Below are positions 1 to 11,898 of a stretch of DNA of 64,000 bases, in pieces. Source of the DNA: an uncultured SAR86 cluster bacterium (GTDB taxonomy: Bacteria; Pseudomonadota; Gammaproteobacteria; Magnimaribacterales; D2472). The stretch's first letter is position 1; the number at the start of each line of letters is the position of its first letter. The stretch covers positions 632,001 to 696,000 of the forward strand of contig CACJOM010000001.1 in assembly GCA_902595065.1 (NCBI GenBank), read 5' to 3'. Under the pieces are notes generated by a model, which saw only the letters and a program-made list of their open reading frames with translations, ran no database searches and was not told the DNA's origin. A program made the translations under genes and the position numbers.

Positions 1-2
1 TC

Positions 3-518
3 TTAGCTATTCCTTTTTGGGCATATGCAGCACTAAAAATTGGTAAGAGAAATTCATGGATGGCTGCAATGGCATTATTGTTAGTTGGATTTTTAGTTTT
101 TTATTTTTACCCAATAACTTCACTTAATGAGTTGCTATTTGTGTTGGGATTTATTGGAATTGGTAATGGCGCAACTGGTGTCCTATTTTGGTCAATGCTT
201 CCAGATACCATTGAGTATGGAGAGTGGAAAACAGGAGTTCGAACAGAATCCTCTTTATATGGTTTCATGACTTTTGCTCAAAAAGGAGCAATAGCATTCG
301 CGGCCATTCTTTTGGGCATGGCATTAACCCAAATTGGTTTCGAGCCAAATCAAATTCAATCTGAGGAAACGCTATCTGGATTAAAATTCATTATGACTTG
401 GATACCACTAACAGGAATTTTTATTAGTTTCATATTGGTTTCTTTTTATCCAATAGACAAAAGCTTTCATCAAAAACTAATCCATGAGATAAACTTAAGA
501 AAATTAGACAATGCCTAA
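3..518 (+). CDS. GPH-family sugar:cation symporter, C-terminal part
   Basis: This is the C-terminal half of a glycoside-pentoside-hexuronide (MelB/YihP-like) secondary transporter of the inner membrane. The reading frame is open to the left edge of the window, so the gene is cut by the window rather than truncated. What remains shows hydrophobic segments separated by a basic loop (KIGKRNSW, as in MelB-type loops) and the stretch NGATGVLFWSMLPDTIEYGEW, which is typical of the family. Its stop overlaps the start of the next gene by 8 bp. With the downstream sugar dehydrogenase fusion and the GH3 glucosidase it probably belongs to an oligosaccharide or sugar-derivative uptake locus. The substrate cannot be read from this fragment. 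Confidence 0.85.
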   Translation, partial: LAIPFWAYAALKIGKRNSWMAAMALLLVGFLVFYFYPITSLNELLFVLGFIGIGNGATGVLFWSMLPDTIEYGEWKTGVRTESSLYGFMTFAQKGAIAFAAILLGMALTQIGFEPNQIQSEETLSGLKFIMTWIPLTGIFISFILVSFYPIDKSFHQKLIHEINLRKLDNA

Positions 519-2514
519 AATTAATTGGGGGATAATTGGACCAGGCTCGATTGCCAATGCATTTTCTTATTCAATTGAAAATGCGACAAACTCAAAGCTC
601 ATTAGCGTTTTTGGAAGAGATTCTTACAAGACTAATAGTTTTGCTGAAAAGTTTCATATAGATGCGTATCACCAGCTGGATGATTTTTTGTCTCAACAGG
701 ACCTAGACGCTATCTATATTGCAACCCCTCATAGCGAACATTTTTTTTATGCATTAGAAGGAATTAAAAATAGAAAGCATGTCCTTTGCGAAAAGCCATT
801 TACGATGAACGCTTTTGAAAGTATGGTTTTGTTAGATCTTGCTGATACAAAAAAAGTCTTCTTGATGGAAGCTTTTATGTACAGAACACACCCGCAGACA
901 AAAAATATTTTAGACAATTTAAATTTTCTATCGGACGCTAATTCAAAAATTATGATAGAGGCCTCTTTTGGATTTAAAGCGGATGTTCCTTCAACCCACA
1001 GACTCCGAAATCCTGAGCTTGGTGGTGGAGCAATATTAGATGTTGGATGCTATCCATTAACAATGGCCAAATTAATAGCTGGTGAATTGCAGGGCCTTGC
1101 TTTCGCTGACCCAATAAGTCTTTCTGCAACTGGTCAAATAGACAAGACGGGCGTCGATCTTCAATCACATGCGCATTTGATTTTTTCTGATTTGATTGAA
1201 GCAAAAATAAGTTGTGCCATAAATGAGGACTTTTCAAATAATCTTGTAGTATCAAATGGTAAATATTCTATTTCCGTTACCGATCCATGGCATTGTGGAC
1301 AATTTCAAGAGGGCGTCTCATCCATCCATCTCTTACACGATGGCAGGAGTGGCAAAGAAATTAAATGCATTGATGAGATTGGTTTATTTTCAAGAGAGAT
1401 AGAGCATGCTGCTAAGTGTATTTTAGAATCCAAAATTGAATCAAAATTTATATGTCATGCTGAAACTCAAAGCAATATGTTCTGGCTAGATAAGTGGCGA
1501 AAAGAAATGAAGATTGATTGCCCTAAGGCTCTAATTAAACACTCACCAATCTTGCAATCAAAAGCCTATTTACTTCAAGAGCCCCAGCTTAAAACAAACG
1601 ACCTTCCTGGACTCAGCAAGCTTGGCTCAAGATTAGCCTTAGGTTGTGATAATCAAACTTCTGATCTGCATGCATTTACTATGTTTGATCATTTTTATGG
1701 ATCTGGCGGCAGAATTTTTGATACTGCTTTCATATATAACCACGGAATGGGTGATAAGTATCTTGGTGATTGGATAAATGCTAGACAAGTTGAAGAAGAC
1801 GTAATAGTTCTGGGTAAGGGAGCTCATACGCCTGAGTGTGAGCCCAAGTATATTCGTCCCCAAGTTCTTGAGTCTTTAGAGCGTCTGCAGATTTCAAAGC
1901 TTGATATTTTTTGTTTGCACAGGGATAACCCAGATATTCCAGTGGATGAATTTATTGATGCACTGGCTGAAATAAAGGATGAAGGTTTGGTGAGCATAAT
2001 AGGAGCCTCAAATTGGGAGATGGATAGATTTTCAGAAGCAAGAAGTTATGCAAAAAAAAATGCAAAAGAGCCTTTTACTGTCCTCAGCAATAATTTCAGC
2101 TTAGCTGAGATGATTGAACCAGTATGGCCTGGCTGTGTTGGCGTTAATGATCAATATTTAGAATATCTTCTTGATGAGCAAGTTATGTTATTTCCATGGT
2201 CATCTCAAGCCAGAGGGTTTTTTATTAAGAAAAAAGAGATTATGTCGAATGAACATTTTTCAAATCCTACCCTAGATGAAGAAATCAGAGTTTGGCATCA
2301 TGAAAAAAATTTACAAAGAAGGCAAGTATGTTTTGATATGGCAAAAGAAAGAAATGTGCAACCTATTCAAATTGCCTTAGCTTATGTATTACACAAATCT
2401 AAACTAATTTTTCCTTTAATTGGACCTAGAACAATCTTTGAATCTAATAGCTCTATTCAAGCTACTCAATTTGAATTAACTGCTAATGAACTTCAAGCGC
2501 TTGCTCAAGATTAA
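511..2514 (+). CDS. Gfo/Idh/MocA dehydrogenase fused to aldo/keto reductase
   Basis: A 667-residue protein that reads as two complete oxidoreductases end to end. Residues 1-~340 are a Gfo/Idh/MocA dehydrogenase, with the Rossmann motif GxGxxA at 10-15 and the family EKP motif at 94-96 that carries the catalytic lysine region. Residues ~365-667 are an aldo/keto reductase barrel. All four members of the usual AKR tetrad appear to be present: D404, Y409, K436 and H470. A late (L)IGPRT segment sits where AKRs bind NADP phosphate. No frameshift separates the halves, so it is a true fusion. It probably interconverts a keto- and hydroxy-sugar in two steps. The substrate is unknown. It overlaps the transporter gene by 8 bp and converges on the GH3 gene with a 32-bp 3' overlap. 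Confidence 0.9.
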   Translation: MPKINWGIIGPGSIANAFSYSIENATNSKLISVFGRDSYKTNSFAEKFHIDAYHQLDDFLSQQDLDAIYIATPHSEHFFYALEGIKNRKHVLCEKPFTMNAFESMVLLDLADTKKVFLMEAFMYRTHPQTKNILDNLNFLSDANSKIMIEASFGFKADVPSTHRLRNPELGGGAILDVGCYPLTMAKLIAGELQGLAFADPISLSATGQIDKTGVDLQSHAHLIFSDLIEAKISCAINEDFSNNLVVSNGKYSISVTDPWHCGQFQEGVSSIHLLHDGRSGKEIKCIDEIGLFSREIEHAAKCILESKIESKFICHAETQSNMFWLDKWRKEMKIDCPKALIKHSPILQSKAYLLQEPQLKTNDLPGLSKLGSRLALGCDNQTSDLHAFTMFDHFYGSGGRIFDTAFIYNHGMGDKYLGDWINARQVEEDVIVLGKGAHTPECEPKYIRPQVLESLERLQISKLDIFCLHRDNPDIPVDEFIDALAEIKDEGLVSIIGASNWEMDRFSEARSYAKKNAKEPFTVLSNNFSLAEMIEPVWPGCVGVNDQYLEYLLDEQVMLFPWSSQARGFFIKKKEIMSNEHFSNPTLDEEIRVWHHEKNLQRRQVCFDMAKERNVQPIQIALAYVLHKSKLIFPLIGPRTIFESNSSIQATQFELTANELQALAQD

Positions 2515-4930
2515 TACTGGCTTGTAAAAGTATATTTTCCGAGGAAGATCCAATTAGAATTTGATATGAGCCTTCTCTTATCTGCCAAGTATTAGTCTCC
2601 ACTGACCAATAGGAAAAATTTCTTGGCCCTAGTTTAATTTCTACTTTCTTAAGTTCATCGGCGTCTATTTCTTCTTTCACAAAACCCTGCAAGGTTTTGC
2701 AAGGCTCACCAGGGAGGGGACTTGCGAAGCTCACATAACATTGAGCTATTTCTAATCCAGAAATATCTCCAATGTTTTGAATTTCAAAATTACATGTGAC
2801 GACAAAATCACTATCGGTAGTAACTTCTAGATTTTGATAATTGAAATTTGTAAATGATAGACCGTGACCAAAACAAAACAATGGCCTTATTGACTCTGCC
2901 TCATACCATCGATAACCAACTAACAGTTTTTCATCATAGTTCATCTGTAAATCATTTCCAGGATAGTTTTTATATGCAGGAGTATCTTCTATTCTTACTG
3001 GGAAGGTTGTTGGTAATTTACCAGATGGATTTACTTTTCCCGATAAAATATCAACCAAAGCATTTCCAAACTCTTGTCCGGCAAACCATGTTTGGATTAT
3101 AGCTTTTGCTTTCTTTTCCCATGGCATGTGAATTGGAGAACCAGTATTGATAACAACGACTGTGTTTTGATTAGTTTCTAATATTGCCTCAATTAATTTA
3201 TTTTGATTTGCAGGTAAATTGAAATCAGCTCTATCATTCCCTTCTGTTTCCCAGTCTGAATTAGTTCCAGCAATCAGAATAACCTCATCTGCATGAGAGG
3301 CTATTTCTATAGCCTCTTGAAATATATCTACCTCATCAGGAGCTTGACAGCCAATGTAGACTGCTGGAAAACTTCCTTCAAAATGATATTGAACCTCAAT
3401 TTTATAAGCTTTTCCTTTTTGAAAATTTGCAACTCCTTTTTTTGAAGCAGAGCCAAAGGTAAAAAATGCCTCACCAGGATCCGAGCTAGTCCAGTTATCA
3501 ATAAGCTCATTTCCATCAATCAATAAACGACATTTCCCAATGCCAAAAACTTCAAATTCATGCAAGCCAGAAATATCTGGTTTATATGTACAAGAAAACT
3601 TTACTGAGATATTAGGTCTTTCTTCTTTCGAAATTACATCTTTAGCAAAACCTTCAAAAACCCAAAATTTACTCCCAGTTAATCGTTCCTCTAAAAGCAA
3701 GTTCTCTTCAAATTGATCTCCATTAAAGTATTGCACCAAGAAACCATCTTTTTCCTCCATGAGTCCTTCATTTATCTTTGGAAGATACTTGTGAGTATGG
3801 CAGCCCTTTGAATATAGAATTTCTGTCTCATGCCCAAATCTTTCTCGCACTGCTTCAAGTGGATGAACTTGATAATGTGGCTTTAGACTTGCGCTGCCTC
3901 CACCTATAATTTGAGCTTCCATGGCATTGGGACCAATTACAGCTAATTTTTTAATATTTTTTTTCAAAGGCAGTAAACCCTCATTTTTTAACAAGACCAT
4001 CCCATCAGCTGCCGCTTTTCTTAACAGTAATCTATGTTTTGGTTGATCTATAGCTTGCTCAGCCTTAATTTCAGGTTTTTGAAATCTATTTGAGAATTCA
4101 GCAACAGTCAAAATCCTTTTAACTTTGTCATCTATTAATTTCTCAGATACTTTTCTAGCTTTAACAGCATCAATTAATGCTTTGCCCCAAACATTACTAG
4201 GCCCAGGCATTTCAAGGTCCAAACCGCCATTGGCATTTTCTATAGTTTCAAGTGCTGCTCCCCAATCGCTAACTACATATCCATCAAAACTCCATTCTTC
4301 TTTTAAGATCTTGATTAATAGCTCTTGATGAGAGCTGCAAAATATATTGTTTAATTTGTTGTATGCACTCATTACAACTTTTGCATTGCCTTCTTTTATA
4401 CCCATTTCAAATGGCAATAAATAAATTTCTCTCAAAGTCTGCGCATCTATATTTGAGCTTATTGAGTGACGTTCATACTCAGTGTCATTTCCAACAAAAT
4501 GTTTCAAACACGCTGCTACGTTTTTAGATTGGACACCTTGAACATAATTGGTAGCAATTTTTCCAGTCAGAAATGGATCCTCAGAGAAACTCTCAAAATG
4601 TCTTCCTCCCAAAGGATGCCTATGAATATTAATAGTAGGCCCCAATAGAACATCCACATCTTTTGCCTGTGCTTCTTCACCCAATGCAATGCCAATATTC
4701 TTGATTAAAGGGAGATCCCATGTAGAACCTATTGATATTGCACAAGGAAAACAAGCTGAAGATTTTCCTGAATTTGAATCGCCTCGAACTCCGTTAGGCC
4801 CATCTGACATTTTTATACTTGGAACATTCTTTTTTTCAATTTTGCTGGTGTACCAAGAATTAAATCCGCTTAATAAGGAAACTTTTTCATCTAAAGTTAG
4901 TGTTTTTATGATCTGATCAATATTTTTCAT
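2483..4930 (-). CDS. GH3 beta-glucosidase with PA14 domain
   Basis: An 815-residue glycoside hydrolase family 3 enzyme that removes terminal beta-linked sugars, most likely glucose, from oligosaccharides or glycosides. The N-terminal barrel carries the nucleophile D222 in VVSDWG. A PA14 lectin-like insert occupies about residues 396-530. The second catalytic domain resumes with the WETEG motif near 560-564, the usual place of the acid/base glutamate in PA14-type GH3 enzymes. A fibronectin-III-like domain ends the protein. There is no signal peptide, so the enzyme is probably cytoplasmic and acts on imported substrate. This fits the GPH symporter gene at the left edge. It is transcribed divergently from the TauE-like gene across only 41 bp. 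Confidence 0.93.
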   Translation of the reverse strand: MKNIDQIIKTLTLDEKVSLLSGFNSWYTSKIEKKNVPSIKMSDGPNGVRGDSNSGKSSACFPCAISIGSTWDLPLIKNIGIALGEEAQAKDVDVLLGPTINIHRHPLGGRHFESFSEDPFLTGKIATNYVQGVQSKNVAACLKHFVGNDTEYERHSISSNIDAQTLREIYLLPFEMGIKEGNAKVVMSAYNKLNNIFCSSHQELLIKILKEEWSFDGYVVSDWGAALETIENANGGLDLEMPGPSNVWGKALIDAVKARKVSEKLIDDKVKRILTVAEFSNRFQKPEIKAEQAIDQPKHRLLLRKAAADGMVLLKNEGLLPLKKNIKKLAVIGPNAMEAQIIGGGSASLKPHYQVHPLEAVRERFGHETEILYSKGCHTHKYLPKINEGLMEEKDGFLVQYFNGDQFEENLLLEERLTGSKFWVFEGFAKDVISKEERPNISVKFSCTYKPDISGLHEFEVFGIGKCRLLIDGNELIDNWTSSDPGEAFFTFGSASKKGVANFQKGKAYKIEVQYHFEGSFPAVYIGCQAPDEVDIFQEAIEIASHADEVILIAGTNSDWETEGNDRADFNLPANQNKLIEAILETNQNTVVVINTGSPIHMPWEKKAKAIIQTWFAGQEFGNALVDILSGKVNPSGKLPTTFPVRIEDTPAYKNYPGNDLQMNYDEKLLVGYRWYEAESIRPLFCFGHGLSFTNFNYQNLEVTTDSDFVVTCNFEIQNIGDISGLEIAQCYVSFASPLPGEPCKTLQGFVKEEIDADELKKVEIKLGPRNFSYWSVETNTWQIREGSYQILIGSSSENILLQASINLEQALEVH

Positions 4931-4971
4931 GTGTTAATCTTAATTCCTTTATAGTTAAAACACACTCTTAT

Positions 4972-5685
4972 ATGCCTTTAGAGTTCATAATTTTTTTTGC
5001 AGCCTTATCTTTTGCAACCTCTTTGCTAACCTCTATATTTAGCGTTGGAGGGGGAATAATTATGCTTGTTGCGTTAGCACAATCTTTTTCTCCAGGAACT
5101 CTCATTCCCTTACATGGAGCGATCCAACTTTCAAATAATTTATCAAGGACATTCGTATATAGAAAATTTTTTAGATGGCATTTAATTCAAAATATTCTGG
5201 TTGCAACTACCATTGGTTCTGTTGGGGGGATATTATTATTCGGAACTATACCTGAACAAATTCTCATATGGTTGATTGCAGGAACAATCTTATTTTTTAC
5301 TTGGGCACCATTAGATAATTTTATTCTTTCAATTATGAAGAATGATTGGTTCTGTGGACTTATTTCCGGTTTTGCTGGTATTTTTATTGGTGCAAATGGA
5401 CCGTTGGTTACAGCCTACATGCGTACAAAGAACTTAAGTCCTGAATCACTAGTTGCAAATCATGGCGCTGTCATGATTTATCAACACTCTATAAAAATTC
5501 TTTTGTTTATATATTTTTTTGGATTTTCAATAGGAGAATACCTATCCTTTATAGTGATCCTAGCTATTGCTGGATTTGCAGGCGCAGTTTTAGCCAAAGC
5601 AATAATCTCTTTAATTCCTTATGAAAGTTTTAATATTGCATTGAAGATACTTCTATCGTTTCTTGCTTTGACTCTAATTTTATAG
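4972..5685 (+). CDS. TauE/SafE-family membrane transporter
   Basis: A 237-residue integral membrane protein with about seven hydrophobic segments. The glycine-rich FSVGGGIIM in the first helix and the second internal half (GFAGIFIGANGPLVTAYM) are the two repeated signatures of the TauE/SafE (DUF81) family, which exports sulfite, sulfoacetate or other small organosulfur or carboxylate anions. The substrate cannot be decided here, and none of the neighbours is a sulfonate enzyme. The gene stands alone, divergent from the GH3 gene and 74 bp before the monooxygenase gene. Confidence 0.8.
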   Translation: MPLEFIIFFAALSFATSLLTSIFSVGGGIIMLVALAQSFSPGTLIPLHGAIQLSNNLSRTFVYRKFFRWHLIQNILVATTIGSVGGILLFGTIPEQILIWLIAGTILFFTWAPLDNFILSIMKNDWFCGLISGFAGIFIGANGPLVTAYMRTKNLSPESLVANHGAVMIYQHSIKILLFIYFFGFSIGEYLSFIVILAIAGFAGAVLAKAIISLIPYESFNIALKILLSFLALTLIL

Positions 5686-5759
5686 GATGTAATTCTATTC
5701 ATTAGAGTGCATTAGGTAAAAAATATTCGTACAATCAAAGATTAAAAAAGGTTAGTTGT

Positions 5760-6650
5760 ATGAAGTTGGTGTTAGGTCTTTTTGGTTTGGAAAACTTTTA
5801 TGGTGGAGATATTTCATCCTATATAGAAATTTCGCAAATGGGCGAAGAGCTAGGTTTTGACAGCGTTAGTGTTACAGATCATGTAGTAATGGGCAAAAAT
5901 CTTCATAAATATCCCTTTGGTAAATTCCCTCTTCCATCCGAAGCGCCTTGGTACGAACCTTTATCTTTGCTTACAATGATTGCATCTTGTACAAGTAAGA
6001 TAAAGTTAGCTACAGCAATACTCATTACACCATTGAGAAATCCAGCATTGCTTGCCAAAACAGCGGCCTCTTTAGATGTTATTTCTAAAGGTAGATTAGA
6101 GCTTGGAGTAGGATTAGGCTGGCAAAAAGAGGAATTTGATACCGCAGGTGTAAGTTTTGAGGATCGTTCAGATATCTTTTGGGAAACCTTAGATATTTGC
6201 AAAGCACTTTGGCAAGATAGCCCAGCATCTTTTAAAGGGAAGCATTTTAATTTTGATGATATTTGGTGCCACCCTCAGCCAACTCAGGGTCAAAATATAC
6301 CTTTACTATTTGGTCTAAAGATGACACATGAAAATGCAAATAAAATTGCAAAAATTGGCCATGGCTGGATTCCAATTAAAACAAGCAGAGATTTTATTTT
6401 AGCCGGCAAAGACATACTATCTGATGCATTTAATAAGGAGGGTAGACAAGACCAACCAAGGATTAGGGGGCAACTACCTACATGCGTAGATGATGACGGC
6501 GTTCCAAATATAGATTTAACACTAAAAGAATTAGAAAAATCTATGGCTGCTGGTTTAAATGAAATAGAGTTTTTCCCAATTAACTTTGTGCAAGCGCCAG
6601 ATGATATATATAAGGTACTTAAACTTATTTCAGAGGTAAAAAAATCATGA
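5760..6650 (+). CDS. Luciferase-like (LLM) flavin-dependent oxidoreductase
   Basis: A 296-residue TIM-barrel protein of the bacterial luciferase-like monooxygenase superfamily. Typical blocks are SVTDHVVMG near residue 40, LATAILITPLRNPALLAKTA in the middle, and GVGLGWQKEEFDTAGV, which resembles the group often labelled F420-dependent (TIGR03619-like). No F420 biosynthesis gene is present here and most gammaproteobacteria lack F420, so FMNH2 is an equally likely cofactor. Its stop overlaps the start of the SnoaL-like gene (ATGA), so the two are almost certainly co-translated. Substrate unknown. Confidence 0.85.
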   Translation: MKLVLGLFGLENFYGGDISSYIEISQMGEELGFDSVSVTDHVVMGKNLHKYPFGKFPLPSEAPWYEPLSLLTMIASCTSKIKLATAILITPLRNPALLAKTAASLDVISKGRLELGVGLGWQKEEFDTAGVSFEDRSDIFWETLDICKALWQDSPASFKGKHFNFDDIWCHPQPTQGQNIPLLFGLKMTHENANKIAKIGHGWIPIKTSRDFILAGKDILSDAFNKEGRQDQPRIRGQLPTCVDDDGVPNIDLTLKELEKSMAAGLNEIEFFPINFVQAPDDIYKVLKLISEVKKS

Positions 6651-7084
6651 AACAAACTACCATTTCTTCAAAACTCTCTCATCTTCTTGTTCCTTCAAAA
6701 TTATCTAATTTATATGCATCAATCATCGACCAAAGACAATTTTCCTCTCTGGGCTCAATTATGTGGGACGAATTTTCCATGAGCGGGCATTTTGAGATTA
6801 ATGGTTTAGAGAATTTTATATCCGCTATGCAGCAACTAGAAAACTACCAAAGCACTATGCATCAGATAATGAATGTGCACGGAGAATGGAAGGAAAATTT
6901 ATACACAGGAAGAACATATTGCGTTGCTAGCCATATGTTTGATGAGGATGGTAAGCCTCATAAATTAGACATGGGAATTATCTACTCTGATGTTATTGAA
7001 GTAAGGGATGGAACAGCCAAATTCTTATCCCGAGTCTTTTCCTCTCAATGGCAAAAAACAGATACGTTAGATACCCCAGAATAG
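6647..7084 (+). CDS. SnoaL-like (NTF2-fold) protein
   Basis: A 145-residue protein with the size and pattern of SnoaL-like/NTF2-fold proteins. It has N-terminal helices, a short FSMSGHFEINGLENF segment, a His-containing stretch (STMHQIMNVHG) and C-terminal beta strands ending in FLSRVFSSQWQ. Members include small isomerases, hydratases and binding proteins. The 4-bp ATGA overlap with the luciferase-like monooxygenase suggests the pair work on the same substrate or intermediate. It has no signal peptide. It ends 2 bp before the convergent oxyR stop, leaving no room for a separate terminator. Confidence 0.72.
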   Translation: MKQTTISSKLSHLLVPSKLSNLYASIIDQRQFSSLGSIMWDEFSMSGHFEINGLENFISAMQQLENYQSTMHQIMNVHGEWKENLYTGRTYCVASHMFDEDGKPHKLDMGIIYSDVIEVRDGTAKFLSRVFSSQWQKTDTLDTPE

Positions 7085-7086
7085 AA

Positions 7087-10264
<3,178 letters not shown>

Positions 10265-10283
10265 ACACAGTCTTTCATAATAT

Positions 10284-10310
10284 AAAAGGGGTCATTGAGA
10301 CCCCTTTTTT
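10284..10310 (+). terminator. Rho-independent terminator after katG
   Basis: A hairpin with GGGGTC (10288-10293) pairing with GACCCC (10299-10304) around the 5-nt loop ATTGA, extended by four A:T pairs and followed by a T run. It sits 20 bp after the katG stop. Because the stem is flanked by A's on one side and T's on the other, it can also work for the minus-strand small gene that ends at 10322. Confidence 0.9.
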
Positions 10311-10321
10311 GCAATAAAAAT

Positions 10322-10498
10322 TTAGTAGTGGGGTGGCTTTTCATATTCTATAGGCGGGAAAGAATGTTTCTCATGATTTGAGATTCTTTTCTTGGTTGGA
10401 TATTTCGACATCACATCGGCAGCATCATCAACAGCGGACGGTAAGCCAGCGCCTTCTTTTGAATTTGTCTCTGATTCTTTTTGTTTATTAATATTCAC
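10322..10498 (-). CDS. Candidate small acidic/basic protein, 58 aa
   Basis: A short open frame starting with GTG (10498) and ending TAA. The product begins (M)NINKQKESETNSKEGAGLP, has a central SAVDDAADVMSKYPTKKR and ends FPPIEYEKPPHY. It is hydrophilic, with no signal peptide or membrane segment. Reasons to take it as real: it fills most of an otherwise empty 254-bp gap, the composition is protein-like rather than AT-driven (DDAAD, PTKKR, the proline-rich tail), and it ends at a bidirectional terminator. Against it: GTG start and no clear ribosome binding site. I do not recognise the family. Confidence 0.45.
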   Translation of the reverse strand: MNINKQKESETNSKEGAGLPSAVDDAADVMSKYPTKKRISNHEKHSFPPIEYEKPPHY

Positions 10499-10530
10499 TA
10501 ATTATTATTTTACACATTTAATCTAAGATT

Positions 10531-10558
10531 TTGATGAATTAAAAATGTTTAGTATGAT
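10531..10558 (+). promoter_or_regulatory. Promoter of coaD, likely leaderless
   Basis: TTGATG (10531-10536), a 16-bp spacer and TATGAT (10553-10558). The -10 ends six bases before the coaD ATG, which places the expected +1 on the start codon. No Shine-Dalgarno sequence is visible, which fits a leaderless mRNA. Confidence 0.5.
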
Positions 10559-10564
10559 TCGGTT

Positions 10565-11047
10565 ATGAAAACAGCCATATATCCTGGATCTTTTGATCCA
10601 ATTACTTTTGGACATATTGATATTGTTGAAAGAGCAGCAGCTTTATTTGATAAGGTCATTCTTGGCGTTGCTGAAAGCCAGTCTAAAAATCCCCTATTTA
10701 GTGTTGATGAAAGAATAGACTTGATTGCTGAGATTTTTAAAGATAATTCCAAGATTGAGGTTTTAGGCTATTCAAAAAAATTAACAGTTGATTTGGCAAG
10801 AGATAATGATGCCATAGCAATAATTAGAGGGCTCAGAGCTGTCGCCGACTTTGAATATGAATTTCAATTGGCAACTATGAACAGAAGTCTTGCACCAGAT
10901 ATTGAGAGCATTTTCTTTACTCCTAAAGATACTTTAATTTATGTTTCATCCAGTCTTGTAAAAGAAATTGCAACTTTTGGTGGCGATGTCTCTCGTTTTG
11001 TGTCACCAAATGTTAAAGCCGCTTTACAAAAAAAGATTTCTGGCTAA
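10565..11047 (+). CDS. coaD: Phosphopantetheine adenylyltransferase
   Basis: A 160-residue nucleotidyltransferase that joins ATP and 4'-phosphopantetheine to dephospho-CoA, the fourth step of CoA synthesis. It has the N-terminal PGSFDPITFGH motif (the TxGH nucleotide-binding signature), RGLRAVADFEYE in the middle and the C-terminal ISSSLV-like block (YVSSSLVKEIA). Length is normal for bacterial CoaD. Its stop overlaps the convergent mutM stop by 4 bp. In many proteobacteria coaD and mutM are neighbours, as here. Confidence 0.97.
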   Translation: MKTAIYPGSFDPITFGHIDIVERAAALFDKVILGVAESQSKNPLFSVDERIDLIAEIFKDNSKIEVLGYSKKLTVDLARDNDAIAIIRGLRAVADFEYEFQLATMNRSLAPDIESIFFTPKDTLIYVSSSLVKEIATFGGDVSRFVSPNVKAALQKKISG

Positions 11048-11856
11048 GCCTGACATTCACGACAATAAAACGTTGCTCTTTGTGATTGAACAATCCTCTT
11101 GATTGTCTCTTTTTTACATTTTTTACATTTTTGATTTGCGCGATCATAAACCGCCAGATCGATTTTGAAATAGCCCTTGTTCCCATTAGGTTGATAAAAA
11201 TCTTGCAATGTAGTTCCACCTGCCTTGATTGCTTTTTTTAATATTTTTTTTGATGAAGTTGTAATCCTTGCCATTTCTTTTTTTGTTAAAGTCCTGCTTT
11301 TTCTAGTAGGACGAATTTTTGCATCAAACAATATTTCGCTTGCATATATATTTCCAATACCAACTACATGTTTTTGATTCATCAAGGCTGTTTTGATGGG
11401 AGATAGAGATTTTTTAATTCTGTGAAAAAGGTACTCTTCATTAAATTCCTTAGAAAGTGGTTCGACACCTAATTCTTTTAACAGAAAATGCTTATTTGGA
11501 TCTGAAATAATATGCATTGAACCAAATCTCCTTGGGTCATTGAAAATTAATTTGTTTTTTAAAAAAATGAATTCGATATGATCATGTTTTTTATAGAAAT
11601 TTGAACTTTTTTCAGCAATCCTTAGTGTCCCGGTCATTCCAAGATGAATAAGCACTATATTTTTTTCCAGTTTAAATAAGATATATTTAGCTCTTCTATA
11701 TATAGTCTTTACTCTTTGCTTTTTAAGCTTGCTGAAAGCCAATGAGTCTAATTTCCATCGAAGGTTAGGGTTATTAATTTTAATAGATTCTATATTCTGA
11801 CCAGCAAATTCTTGAATTGCTTGAACTGATGTCTCAACTTCAGGTAATTCTGGCAT
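11044..11856 (-). CDS. mutM: Formamidopyrimidine-DNA glycosylase MutM (Fpg)
   Basis: A 270-residue DNA glycosylase/AP lyase that excises 8-oxoguanine and ring-opened purines. I start at the ATG of MPELPEVET, because the mature N-terminal proline is the catalytic nucleophile followed by the catalytic glutamate. An upstream ATG two codons earlier would destroy that end. The helix-two-turn-helix residues (QKHVVGIGNIYASEILFDA) and the C-terminal four-cysteine zinc finger (CKKC...CREC) are intact. It makes sense near katG as oxidative-damage repair, though it is not co-transcribed with it. Confidence 0.96.
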   Translation of the reverse strand: MPELPEVETSVQAIQEFAGQNIESIKINNPNLRWKLDSLAFSKLKKQRVKTIYRRAKYILFKLEKNIVLIHLGMTGTLRIAEKSSNFYKKHDHIEFIFLKNKLIFNDPRRFGSMHIISDPNKHFLLKELGVEPLSKEFNEEYLFHRIKKSLSPIKTALMNQKHVVGIGNIYASEILFDAKIRPTRKSRTLTKKEMARITTSSKKILKKAIKAGGTTLQDFYQPNGNKGYFKIDLAVYDRANQKCKKCKKETIKRIVQSQRATFYCRECQA

Positions 11857-11898
11857 TTGCAATTATTTGATTAATCTTTGAAAAAATCTTTAGCTACA

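Noticed and set aside
3328..3519. Open frames on the opposite strand or in other frames of GH3, katG, ilvD and other genes
   Set aside because: They lie entirely inside well-supported genes, lack family features and are explained by the codon pattern of the real genes.
5686..5759. A TTAGAG half-site similar to the MerR-type palindrome, upstream of the luciferase-like gene
   Set aside because: Only one arm matches and there is no TTGAC -35 at the right distance, so chance is likely in AT-rich DNA.
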